64,000 nucleotides of DNA from Sipunculus nudus (GCA_026874595.1 CM049318.1:19751456-19815455), one strand, 5' to 3'; shown: positions 50,734-62,304, counted from the stretch's first letter. Notes: a model not told the origin generated them from the sequence alone. Numbers and translations are program-made.

Positions 50734-51250
50734 TCACGCTGGTCTACAAAATTTACGTATAGTTTTTTCTAACAGTCGGAAGAGGCTCATTGTGGATTTC
50801 TGACTGATCATCGCTGCATTATATGGTCGGCTCTGGGCCATCATTACAGTTACCAAGCTAATTGAGGGCTCCTTGGTGATCATCATAAAATTCTTCCATG
50901 AGCTTTTCGTATGAAGAGCCTTGCATAAGATCCACAAAGTGCCTTGTCGTTATTGTTTTTTTCAAGCTTTTTTAAGCGTTCAACCTTTCGTTTTCCCAGA
51001 AAAAAAACTTTCTTATAGTTTGACCATAATTTCCATGGACTACAGTCTGCCCTAGCTTTGACAGCGCTTTCGTCTTCAGTGATACAGGCGCAGAGGGGTT
51101 GCGGACTTATAAAGCCTGCATGGACAAGGAAAGACTCTTGCAAGCATAATCCAACAATCATTTGCGCACTCAAAACAAGGGGCAGCATTGGATGCAACGT
51201 GGCCACCGTGACAGGATTGAAATGTTACCAGCCTCTCTAACCCTAGACTT
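50734..51250 (-). pseudogene. Broken HxxxDG acyltransferase relic
   Basis: Minus-strand pieces align with the 3' half of the two intact acyltransferases. PMLPLVLS corresponds to FALPLVLS, and HAGFISPQPL corresponds to HAGLTSPQPL. The next pieces are ESAVKARADCSPWKLWSNYK and LGNCNDGPEP-like residues with one stop. The tail is TMSLFRLLEKTIRKFCRPA and ends at a TGA. The 5' half, including the HxxxDG site, is missing. At least two internal deletions and several frameshifts are visible, one of them near the GKRKVERL run. It lies between and co-oriented with the two intact genes, so it is a dead third member of the array, not a processed copy I could date. Confidence 0.85.
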
Positions 51251-54200
51251 GGGCAACCAAATTTTGACCGCATGGTCAAATCCGAATCCATGACTGAATT
51301 CATCGTTATATTATATATACACAGGATACGAAAAAATTACATATTCTTGTGCTGTTCTGTACAATCAAAGTATAAATTTGTAATATTTAAAAATCAAATA
51401 AATAAAACAATGAAAGGTACCATAATCTGTTTGTTTGTCATATAATACGTAGCTGATATATCGTAGTCATAGACGTCTTCCGACTAGAGAGTTTTAGGGT
51501 GAGTTTAACCTGTTCCATGCTCCACGGAAAGAACTGGAAAGGCCGCCTGTTTGTTCACCTCATGGAGTATCACTCTTCATATATACAGCAAATTCTGTCT
51601 GACGAGTATTACTCTGTTCCTAGCCGACGTGGTCTCATGAACCAGAAATCACATAGAGGCGGTGATTTTTTCTCAAGGACACTATTTTACGTATACATAA
51701 AGAGAGTTTCGTATATTTACCGGGCAAACAAATGACGTAGCATGTTTGATATTTGCCCAAATGATTATATAAGGTCCCTTATCTAGACGTGCGGTAAATG
51801 TCGAAAAAAACAGCAGACAATATATTCAGTGATATGGAAGTAAAATATCAATATATGTTGATTGTGAGACTCGGACTTTGTGACATTCAACGGTCCTTTG
51901 GTTTAGGCAGTATGATAGTATCGAGTGTGTGAGGCATTCTGTGCAGGATGCTGGCGTTCCATGCGACACTAACCCTAGATCAAAATCAGAATCTTCAAAT
52001 ACAAAAATAACTCGGAATTGAAACAAGCAGCGTCACCGAGTTAAAGTGGTCGTTCTTCTCAGGTGGTCTAAGTGAGGTTTGACCAGAAGGTTCTTACAGA
52101 ACGTTTGTTCGTCCGTTGTTAAATGATCCTGACGGGCAGCTCTTCAATATAATTTAGAACCAACACAGTTTTCCAACTAACTCTAAATGATAAGACCGGA
52201 AATTAAAACGATGTATATTTGGTTAAAACTTATTTGTTTATACTGAAAAATTGATAAAAATCATAGTGAGAATAAAGTTAAAAATTCATATCAAAGCACA
52301 GCTCGATATTCAATCATAAACATCATTAGCAGTATTACATTGGTATGCAATATGAATGCTTGTTCTATATTTACACAGGGAGTCTCAGGGCGCGTTCACT
52401 CTCGAACCACTGAAATGTAACCTTGTCAATATTGTAAAGTAACATGTACCTATCCCTGATCAAAACTATCTTAGTGTAAGCTTAAATTTGCCTATAAGTT
52501 TAAGTGTCTCTGCCTGTCTGTGGAAAGGGGATCATTCTTTCACTCGGTTCTAGCCTATTTAGTGAGTTTTCTTTATTAATTGTATCGGCAAAAACGAAGT
52601 TTTGCGGATACTATGTTTTTGACCCGGTTCCGACGCCGCCGCCGTGTTCGTTTCCGGCGAACTCCTCTGAGACTACTGGACCGATTTTTCCGAAACTTAC
52701 ACCAATTATCGGGTCACATATCTCGGGAACCGTTTGCACAGTGTCCATCTGTTCATCTGCCTTTGGTTAAAATCACTCATATCTCTGCAGTGTGGATTGG
52801 GTAATTCACCTGAAATTCGGCATGCGTATACATCCTGGATAGCTTTCTTGATTTTATGACATTTGGCGCCACCTACATTCACGTTCCCGCTGCAGACATC
52901 CAAGGTAATATATTGGGAACCGTTTGACTGATTGGGCCAAATTTTGCATGTGTATAGATCTCACATAGCTCTTTATCATACGCAAAACTGGTGGCGCCAG
53001 CTGCAACCATTTTTGCACAGCGTCTGTCAGTTTGTCTGCCGTGGGCTAAAATCACTCCTTTCCCCGTAGTGGTTTGACATAACTGCCTAAAATTTTGCAG
53101 CTTTATACCTCCTGGACAGCTTTCTTGATTTTATGACAGGTGGCGCCACCCACATTCTAGTTTATGCTGCAGACATCCCAGCTCATATCTTGGGAACCGT
53201 TAGACCGATTGGGCCAACTTTTTGTAAGTGTATAGATCTCACATAGGTCTTTATCATACACAAACCTGGAGGGGCCACCTGCAACCATTTTTGCACAGTG
53301 TCTGTCTGTTTGTCTGCCGTGGGCTAAAATCACTCATATACATGTAGTGGTTTGAATTTTCTGCCTAAAATTTCGCATATGTATACTACTTGGACAGCTT
53401 TCTGGATTTGTGGTAGGTGGCGCAACCTGCATACACATTTAGGCTGCAGACAGCCATGCTAATATGCAACACACCTCACTCTATTTCCCCTTGCCACTCA
53501 AGCCATGCCTCACTTCATCCGTTCCACTCTGATTTTATCGGATACACGTAGTCGCTTGTCGACTACCCGTATTCAAGTTTAAAAATAAGGGGGGGGGGGG
53601 TACCTTGGGATAATTGTTTTTTACTAGGCGGTTTAACTTAAAAATGAAACTTTTCCTGAATGGGTTTGTAATGTCATATAAATCACTTGCATATGCAACA
53701 TTTTAGACAGCTCTGCTTTGAGACTGTTGTGACTTTCTTGTACCTGATTTCAGGGCGGTTTGATGCTCTATCGTTTATCGAAATATTGCTAAAGGCATGG
53801 GATTGGGATATATCACTTCAACTCTGATAAAGTACATTTAGAACCAGTATTTTTGTGAGTAATTAGTTTATTACCAAATCGAGGCTTAATGCCAAAAGTT
53901 CCAATACATACATTCATGATTATAAACAGTTGCATAAAGATAAATACATTCTCACGGTTCATCTGCATTCAAAGTGCAGTGAATAAAACAAAATTAATAC
54001 CTGTCGCTCTGTAAAATATTCAAATCCTGACTACTTCTGTGGTCAGATGAATTTCAATTTTCGAACATGTTTTGTCTTTCAATGAAATTGTAATATTTAA
54101 TACTATTTCAATAGATACTTCCCACTGACTTTCTAAATTTAATATTTAAAAAAAAACTTATATTGATAAGGTTATAACGTATTTTTTCCTTAAAATATAA

Positions 54201-55118
54201 TTACGTAAATAACTGTTCAAATGACAATCCAACATGAAATGACTCCCATTTTGTTTAAATACAACTTAGGTGATAACAGTGTTTGGAGATTCTTTCTTCT
54301 CTGTCGATTAATATATATCTACCTGATTCTACAGCAAATTTAAGGTTTCAGCATCCCCATTGAGGGAGTGCTTTGTATTTTTTTTCTAATTGGTACACAT
54401 GATCAATACTTTACAACTCGTAAAAATGATTTTAGATATTCTATAGAAATAGAATTTATTACATTAGCAAACATTATTGCGCCAATCTTAGATTGTCATA
54501 TCTTTGACCGTTTGTTTTTATCTGTTAAAAATGATATTTTTTTTTCATATTGTGCCCTCTATCCATAATCGATTGTCACATCTTTGCTGTTAATTTAAAT
54601 ATGTTAACAATTATATCTTTTCATATTGTGCCATACATCCATATCCGATATGGTAAAGAGCTAAAGAAAGGGGTCCAATTAAATTTTTCTATTATTGTCC
54701 ATCTTTTTGAAAAATAAAACAAACAGTGTTATAGATATATATCATAAACATAAAACATTTAACCCGTGGTTAAAAACGAATTGCATCAGTTAAGAAAGTA
54801 GTATTCTATCAAAATCCACACTGATTCAAACCTAATCTCACTCTCCTGGCCCTCTTCAGGGTCACAAGTTTTGGATCCATTGTTAAATGAATAAAACCGT
54901 GGAACAATGGTTCCATTAATGGTTTTTCCTCTTGTATTAATTTAAATAAGTTGCACAAAGAATGTCCTCATTTTTTCTACATTTAGGCACTGGTTCAACC
55001 TTATTTACAGAGAGGGAGAGAGAGAGAGAGAGAGGGAGAGAGAGAGAGAGAGAAGGAGAAGAAGAAAAATGAGAGAGAGGATTATTTTCAAGCATGCGTT
55101 TAACTGGAATAGGGAAAC
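51251..55118. other. Intergenic region between the acyltransferase relic and acyltransferase B
   Basis: No supported exon. It contains a GTGGTCG repeat patch (52038-52075), the ~275-bp tandem array (52700-53460), a G-run near 53590 and a GA-rich tract (55012-55078) just past the acyltransferase B stop. Confidence 0.5.
52700..53460. repeat. Tandem array of ~275-bp units (about 2.7 copies)
   Basis: Units share GGTGGCGCCACC, CTGCAGACATCC, TTGGGAACCGTT, GTGTATAGATCTCACATAG, GCAACCATTTTTGCACAG and GGCTAAAATCACTC. The CTGCAGACA block recurs near 52891, 53163 and 53442. Confidence 0.88.
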
Positions 55119-56597
55119 CTATGCCGGTTTGCAAAATTTTGTTATTGTCTCCTCTAACCGGCGAAGGAAGTTTCTAAGAAATTTCTCACTGACCATCGCT
55201 GTATTAAAGGTAACAATCCAGCTCAGGCGGCCATTGAAGGTGGATACTCCATGGAAGAAATAAGGCTCTCTGTTGCTCATGGCCAACCCGTTCAGAGCTC
55301 TGCAGTAATCGGTCATCAGTATCTTACATTTTCCCCCATATATGGTAGGTTCTGGGCCATTGTTACAGTTACCGAGGTTACTGAGGGCTCCTTGTTGCTG
55401 CATGTCGAATTCTTCCAAGATCTTCTCGAATGATGAACCTTGAATAAGATCAACAAAATACCTTGTTAGTTTATGTGCTTCAACGCTCTTTTCAAGGGTA
55501 GCTCCTTTCTTCACCCCAGAAAATACAATCTTGCATTTGGACCAGAATTTCTCCTGGGTCCAATCTGATCTAGCTTTGACCTTACTTTCACCTTGACTGT
55601 TATAGGTGCTGAGGGGCTGAGGACTGGTCAGACCGGCGTGGTACCTCATGTCAATTGGCCAGCCCATTTTAATCGCAGCCGGCGGCTTTATGTTAGCATC
55701 TTGATAGGCTGTATACAGAGCCAAACTAGAAGCGACTATAAGAGCACTGTGGACAGATACTCCATGCTGTTTGGAGCTTTTGATGAGAGCGGACGTAACA
55801 TCATGGCTCAGGACGAGTGGCAATGCGAATGGAACGCTGCCATCATCATTTCCAGCACGGCTCGGTTCATCCGGGTACTTCAGTTCCACTGCTTTGGAAA
55901 ATCCAAAGGTGCGGGCCTTCCATCGGAGAGCACCAACCAAGGCTTTCATGTACCAAGGCGTGGAGCCATCGCCCTTAACCAAAGCTTCCTCATATGATTT
56001 GACAAGTGGAATGCTTGGAAGGATATCTTTCGTTTCTTGGTCATTCATAACCGCAGACAAGACTGGGTACAGCTGGCGGTACATAAAGTCGAACCCGCTC
56101 TTTCCATCAACGATCGTGTGGTCTATTGTCAGTATAATCAAATAGTGAAAGTGCGATTCTTCAGTTTTTCCGTTCGTTATTGGCACCAACGTCACACGCC
56201 AGAGTGGACCATTCTTTACGTCGAGGGGGATTTTACAAATGTCGCGAAGTATTATTGGCCAATCTTCCTTGACAATAGGGTCAGCGGATCTCACGTCTAT
56301 CTTCTGTTCTATATTATCCATAGGCACAAATTTATAGCCGAAAGGATTTGACTTGACCTCTTCGTCTCTGACAATCTTCATTCGGAGGACCTCTTGGCTT
56401 TCGACAGTCACTAAAACTGCTTTTCGTAGAAGGTCCAAAGAGAGTGGACTGCTGGTCTCCAAGAACATCATGTGATTGCAAACAATAGCGTTCATGCTCT
56501 CAGTGATGTAATGCAATAACGATTCGTTCAGTCCCAGCGGTCGTGAGCCAGTCTTGCCACCATCTGGTATTTGTCTATATCTGATTGCTTGAGCCAT
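55119..56597 (-). CDS. HxxxDG acyltransferase B (condensation-domain/PapA-like fold)
   Basis: A single-exon coding region of 492 aa, MAQAIRYRQIPDG to FCKPA. His160-Asp164-Gly165 in TIDHTIVDG is the HxxxDG catalytic signature. It shares nearly every block with acyltransferase A: SRPLGLNE, AVLVTV-SQE-LRMKIV, PLDVKNG, VELKYPDEPSRA, HAGLTSPQPL, VFSGVKKGA and SNLGNCN-GPEP. It has no DFGWG, no signal peptide and no membrane segment, so it is likely a soluble acyltransferase of unknown donor and acceptor. On the minus strand TTTCAG lies eight nt before ATG, as in copy A. The conserved 5'-UTR intron argues for segmental duplication rather than retrocopying. Copies A, the relic and B all face the same way. 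Confidence 0.88.
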   Translation of the reverse strand: MAQAIRYRQIPDGGKTGSRPLGLNESLLHYITESMNAIVCNHMMFLETSSPLSLDLLRKAVLVTVESQEVLRMKIVRDEEVKSNPFGYKFVPMDNIEQKIDVRSADPIVKEDWPIILRDICKIPLDVKNGPLWRVTLVPITNGKTEESHFHYLIILTIDHTIVDGKSGFDFMYRQLYPVLSAVMNDQETKDILPSIPLVKSYEEALVKGDGSTPWYMKALVGALRWKARTFGFSKAVELKYPDEPSRAGNDDGSVPFALPLVLSHDVTSALIKSSKQHGVSVHSALIVASSLALYTAYQDANIKPPAAIKMGWPIDMRYHAGLTSPQPLSTYNSQGESKVKARSDWTQEKFWSKCKIVFSGVKKGATLEKSVEAHKLTRYFVDLIQGSSFEKILEEFDMQQQGALSNLGNCNNGPEPTIYGGKCKILMTDYCRALNGLAMSNREPYFFHGVSTFNGRLSWIVTFNTAMVSEKFLRNFLRRLEETITKFCKPA

Positions 56598-57889
56598 TCC
56601 TGCAACTGAAATATAAAGTATGTTTGCGATTAGTACTGACTTGCTTTCATGAGTTTGGACTATTACTGGATGTTACTAATTAAGCTGATTTACATTATGG
56701 TCTTGATAGTAATATGATCAGCACACTAATATGAATATATAAAATATATACATGTTATCGTTAACCGCATTTCACGAGCACAGCTGTGATAAGGAAAAGA
56801 ATACTAAAGACCTTGATTCATAATATGTTTTAAAATATAATTATGTTGAAACAATAAATTGAAGACGTTTCTACTTATTGGAGTTACCAATGTGTGATGA
56901 CGCGCAGGATAGTTACGTTGAATGCAACGGAAAATAAATTATCTAAGATCAAAGTGAGTTACAAACTAACGTCTTTACGTGGAGGGATAAGTGTTTTTGA
57001 AAGAAAAGAAATTTCAATAATTGACTATTACTAGTTACCTTTTGCCTTAATTTTATTCTAAATATACATTCCCACCAAGATTGCTAAAGAAAACATTACA
57101 ATTATTCGACCTGCGTGTGCAAAAATGCAAGTCTGAACATCTACTTTAATTACTGAATCACAACCTGGGCCTGACACTCTGGCAGACGCGTGCAGTGACA
57201 CAAGTCTTCCTCAAGGAGAACCATGTAATCAAAATTAACGCAGCCGAGGTTAATTTGAACTACTGCCAGCATTCGACTATGCCCCACATGCAGCCGTTAT
57301 ACACTTCAGTCGTCCAAGATATCGTTACGTGAAACCGCTGATTTCTATGCCAAGGTTCTTAGGACAGGAACACCAGGGTGCGCGCAGAGCAAAATATTGC
57401 AATCGGACCATTGATACTACATTGTGCATCCAGCTCATATTTAAACATGTGACACAGGCTCTCGTCGGTTTGATTAAACCGGGACACAAGCTCTAAATGG
57501 TCTGATTCTTGGCTCTATAGCAGAACGGGTGTTATCACGGGTATAACCGCTCCTTCGGAAGCGTAGCATTTGAAACTAAAGTCAATATTCGCCTTAACAC
57601 GTTTATATTATTTTTGCCCTAAACACAAACTCTATCCGTTATATTTCTGCCCTGGATTATAAATACACAAACATCCATCGTCATGTTATATACTGAGTGA
57701 CCGACAGTTACCTTTCACTAAGTGACAGGTGACGTGGTTGTTGTGTGACGTCACAAAGCCTTATTCTTAGACAGCAATATTATCATATTGTATAACCACT
57801 ACAGGTGAACAGATCTGAGATGTAATAGCCGCTTATATATCTTGCAGACATATAAAAAAAGCACAATGTAGACCTGGTTCCGGAAAATC

Positions 57890-58060
57890 AGAGTACAAAT
57901 CTTACCTCCGCTTGGTACCCGGGGCAGTTCACAAGAATTGGTAATACATTTCTTCACCAACTGAGGTTATAAAGGTGCCTTATCTTACAGTACAACTGTA
58001 CCCAACTTGTTGTCAAACTGGCTGTACTGAGTTTCTGACCCCCGTGATAACAATATCGGG
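57890..58060. repeat. Dispersed repeat, copy 2
   Basis: ACCCAACTTGTTGTCAAACT, then GGCTGTACTGAG, and an upstream ACATTTCTTCACCAACTG block, parallel to 44945-45065. It is a decayed member of the same family. Confidence 0.5.
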
Positions 58061-58159
58061 TTAACTCAATTCACCAAGCTTTCGATCGATTATGGGAAAG
58101 CAAACACTGGCTTTTGTTATAAAATATTTACTCCACTACACAATCTTCACTAAAGAGAC

Positions 58160-58395
58160 GTAAAAAAAAATCCTTAATCCTGAATCCCTGCATCCTTCAT
58201 TCCAAATCCATGCAATTTTAATCCTTTTATCCTTAAATTTTTAATCCCTGCATCCTTAATCCTTATTCCCTGTACACTTAATCCCTGCATCCTTAATCCT
58301 TAATCCCTGTACTCTTTACCCCTGTATATTTAATCCTGAATCCCTGTGCCTTTAATCCCCGCATCAGTACTCCTTAATCCCTTCATCATAAATTC
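58160..58395. repeat. Degenerate ~15-bp minisatellite (CTTAATCCCTGCATC)
   Basis: Roughly 15 imperfect copies of the unit with alternating TGCATCC and TGTAC forms. Confidence 0.85.
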
Positions 58396-58867
58396 TGAGT
58401 CCTTTGAATTGAATTCACTACACTAATGTCATGTAATGGATTTTGTCTTAATGAAATTTAGAATTTCAAACAGAATCAACAACCCCAATTTTAATATGTT
58501 TCTATGAGACTAATAATTAAATAACATAATGAAGATAAGCATTAGAAAACTAGAGCAAATTTAAACCCAGAAGCATTTTGATATTAAAAGTATCATTATA
58601 AGTATTATTATACACTATAATAGTAAATACTATTATCATGACACATTAAAGTTTCAAAGTAACATTACAAATACATTCATTTACTCTTTTATTTTCAAAA
58701 TAGGGACCAGAGTTACAGTATTTTATGTACCCCAAGTAATTCAGGTTAAGAAAGGGAGACGTTTTCTTAAAAGTCATTTATTCCCCTTGTATACGAGATG
58801 TATCGGGATGAGTATTACAACAGCCATTAGAGTGAAGAACAGGAAACCATATTCAAGGCATATGAAT

Positions 58868-59170
58868 CATACTGGGTCGGCTCATTAATCCGGATATACA
58901 TCTGGATCGGCCCATTTATCCGGATATACATCTGGATCGGCTCATTAATCCGGATATACATCTGGATCGGCCCATTAATCCGGATATACATCTGGATCGG
59001 CTCATTAATCTAGATGTACATCTGGATCGGCTCATTTATCCGAATATACATCTGTGTCGGCTCACTTATCCGAATATACACCTGGGTCGGCTCGTTTATC
59101 CGGATATACATATTAGTCGGCTCGTTTATCTGGATAACATCTTGGTCGGTTCGTTTATCTGGATTCACAT
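58868..59170. repeat. 30-bp minisatellite, about 10 copies
   Basis: Unit close to GGATCGGCTCATTAATCCGG followed by ATATACATCT. Copies are near identical on the left and progressively diverged to the right. The unit is a multiple of three, which creates the 77-codon repeat frame at 59014-59247. Confidence 0.95.
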
Positions 59171-59434
59171 CTAAAAAAATGGAGGTCGTTCCTAGCCGAT
59201 GTCCCGTTTTCCATTTTCATGAAAATTTGATCGGGAGTTTGTGCTGATAGACAATCAAACCAGCCAACTAAAATAAGTATCAACACGGGTGAAATCATAA
59301 CCTCCTTGGAGGTGATCAGCAATTTGTGTGAATTTCTCTGGAATTGCCTTTAAAGCGAATAGAATGTCATGTATTGTTGTGCTTTTTGGTCAACATGACC
59401 TCGATCGGTTCGGTCTCTGCTTATATCACCTTAC

Positions 59435-59652
59435 CCCATAAACACAAATCCATGTCAATGTCAATGGCCATAGCACTGTGCTCATATTGAATGTGACGTC
59501 AGCGGTGTTATCATAAGGGATATCTTGTCGCCATATATAGGTGCCCTGATCCCTTATGTTAACCATATATGGTAGCCAGGTCTTGTGCGTACTGAATGTG
59601 AAGTTACTGATAACGTTTTCCCGTATATGGACACAGGAATATTTATTAATTC
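59435..59652 (-). CDS. Possible single exon of an Ig-like domain protein
   Basis: A 118-codon minus-strand frame. Within it a good polypyrimidine tract plus CAG acceptor (exon from 59652) and a GTAAGG donor (exon end 59435) delimit 218 nt. The encoded YSCVHIRENV ... YMVNIRDQGTYIW resembles the C, E and F strands of a V-type Ig fold, where D-x-G-x-Y-x-C is usual. Here the final Cys is Trp, which weakens the call. No partner exons were found. Confidence 0.22.
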
Positions 59653-59946
59653 CTGTGACTCGGCAAGAAGATGAAGAAATATAATTCTGATTAATTATGA
59701 ATAATTTATTGTGCAATAATATATATATTTCACCAAGACAAAATGTGGTATACTGGATGTCCTGACTGACCATTATTTCCATTTTCTTGTAGCTAGATTA
59801 ATGCGCTTACGTCAGTGTATATGTGCAGTGAAAAGAGTTAGCAATCATAAGTAAAAGGTTTTGCCCTTACGGAAAGATTCCTGCTATTAGCTTTTCAGTA
59901 ACTTGAAATATAACAATTTATATAGGGATAGTTTTATATGAATATC

Positions 59947-59949
<3 letters not shown>

Positions 59950-60021
<72 letters not shown>

Positions 60022-60025
60022 ACAT
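59950..60025. repeat. Compound (ATT)n-(AT)n microsatellite
   Basis: About 40 bp of ATT followed by ~30 bp of AT. Confidence 0.95.
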
Positions 60026-60851
60026 ATATATTTATATATACATATACTCATATATTACTGTATGCATTACACACACATATATGTATATATTTGGATAACC
60101 TCATGAAAGCGAGTCAGGAACAGAATGAGGTACAAAGGGCTGTTTGTTCACACATATTATCTGTTACGTGGTGATACAAAGTTGTGCTGTCAATCTGTCA
60201 GAACGCTGTAAGTGTGAGGAAAACATTTATCTGGAACAAGGCCATTGATATATATTGGTTCCAATGTAATTTAAAGTCCCCATCAATGTAGATTTCAAAA
60301 TAGATTGTAAAATACCTATTTTAGGTGGATATACATTTAGCTATATTTTCTCCGAATGAACATCCGTTGTGAAATAATTGGCAAAAGTTTAAAAGTTTGA
60401 AAGATGTATGATGTATATCATTAATTACATATTTTAATGATCATGAGAGTGGTATCAGTAACAAGGTGTCTCACAGCAGATCATCATAATAGTAATTTCA
60501 ATAACAATCTAGCATCAAAGCTATCTCGATTGTACTCTCTCGTAAATTTCCCTTCTTATAAAATATCTTTAATATAGCAGAAAGATATGTTAAATAAATA
60601 AACCTCCCATGTAAAACCTTGAACTTGGGAATCAAAATAGCTCACTGTGTGATCAAGTTTCACAACTATAATATGTTTTTTAAGTTTGTCCAAACAAGCA
60701 GGGGCTTAGGTAAACACTTAGCTCGAACATGATCCTTATAGCACTTAACACAATGACATCATTGATATGGCATTTCACTGTAAAAGTTCACATTTTAGCA
60801 AGACCGTGAAGTGTCGCTGCCTTTAACGTGAAGGCGCCTTAGTGCAGAGTA

Positions 60852-61548
60852 AAGCTGGCATTCCATATATGGGTATGCGGTACGTATGCGTGTAAAGGTA
60901 GAAGTCTGACGCCTGTGTTTTCATTAATACCTATGCGATGCAGCACGTATGCAGCAAAATCGGGCATACAGCATAGAGCTGTAGAAGTGGGAAACTCATC
61001 AGCCTGAGGAATACCCTATCACTGACGTCAAACTTTTGAATTTCCCCGTCCGATATCATGCGTATACGTTTTCAAACGCTACCCCGAGCGATTCACTCTT
61101 TGGGCAATTCATTTTTTACATTATACATGAAACATTCATTTATCTATAATTGTACCTGTGACAAAGAGGACTGACTGAGTTTATGTCCTCCCAGTAATAT
61201 CATTAAATATAATAGATATATGGTGAAGACACTGCATTGAGAATTCTTGTTCTGTAATGATGGATATCCAAGTTTTGGCAAAAAATTCAGATACATTTAA
61301 AGGTAACATTTCATAATTAATCTATACTTATATAAACCAACACTGTAATTGTAGATATTTTCTAGAGTTAATAACCTTAGGGAAAAAATGAGATCATGTG
61401 TATGTGAATTATTTAGAGAATTATATGGAGATGAGGTGATCATTTGTATAGCTCTCTTCTGCTGCCTGCATATATACGCATACACTTCAAGCTTCATACG
61501 CATAAGTAAAGCATACGTACTGCATACGCACATATAGAATGCTACCTT
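60852..61548. mobile_element. 697-bp TA-flanked TIR element with CGTATGC arrays
   Basis: Left end AAGCTGGCATTCCATATATG and right end (reverse strand) AAGGTAGCATTCTATATGTG, continuing GGTATGCGGTACGTATGC on one arm and CGTATGCAGTACGTATGC on the other. TA flanks both sides (60850-60851 and 61549-61550). It contains a LINE fragment at 61310-61470. Confidence 0.8.
61310..61470 (-). mobile_element. LINE ORF2 C-terminal fragment inside the TIR element
   Basis: The minus strand encodes QQKRAIQMITSSPYNS, HTHDLIF, LRLLTLENIYNYSVGLYKY. This is the pattern that follows the reverse transcriptase in many LINEs (LQKRA-R-I ... H--PLF --L--L-L-D-Y---). It is a fragment only and is unrelated in sequence to the LINE at 11600-14620. 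Confidence 0.7.
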
Positions 61549-62272
61549 TAGTTAAGAAAAATAATGTTACGGAAAGAGCTTTATTTGCAGCCATTCTGAC
61601 CCTTCGTGTTCGAGCGGCTTCGCTTCACCCTTGTCGAATTCGCTTGGCGGATCATATTTATTCCAAAGAATATTAAAGAACCAACATCTAGAATCATGTC
61701 AAGATGTCATGTATTATGGTCGATTAGTCTCAAAGGTATTAAAACGTGGTATTTTTATGATTTATATTAATTAAGTATATTGAAATTTCTCGTATCAACA
61801 TATATTTGCATGGAACTACGCATTTCTATCTATCCATACCTGGACTTTTAGTCGGGTATTCCCCTATGATATCCAATTGTGAAAGGAACTCTAGGTCTCT
61901 CAGGGCCAGTCTCAACGTTTCACTAACAGGAACGGTAACCAATTTGCCATTAAGGTAACAGTTAGTATATACTCTTGTAATATATTTTTGTAAAAATATT
62001 GCTCGAGAATAGGTGAACTGTGCTTTTGTGCTACAATTCAGACCATTAAATCTACGGTAAAGCCAAATTAGAGTTAATTTGTGGGGATATAAGTGCAAAC
62101 TGATATTTCAAAATGAAGCCGGACAACACACAGTCTGGTTCCCCCAATCCTCCCATAAGCGTCTTTTGCAAATTCGACAACGGACACCCCCCTCCCCCAC
62201 ACACACACACAATTGCTTAAACTGACGCGGACATTCATTATTGAATTAATTATAATTATATGGAATGATGGG

Positions 62273-62273
62273 A

Positions 62274-62303
<30 letters not shown>
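62273..62303. repeat. (AT)n microsatellite
   Basis: About 30 bp of AT dinucleotides, with an AGAC/ACAG tract about 80 bp downstream (62383-62420). Confidence 0.9.

Positions 62304-62304
<1 letters not shown>

Larger units (their letters stand above)
56598..58860. other. Upstream region of acyltransferase B
   Basis: No coding exon recognised. It should hold the 5'-UTR intron, first exon and promoter of acyltransferase B. It also contains a dispersed repeat copy (57890-58060) and the TTAATCCCTGCATCC minisatellite (58160-58395). Confidence 0.45.
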
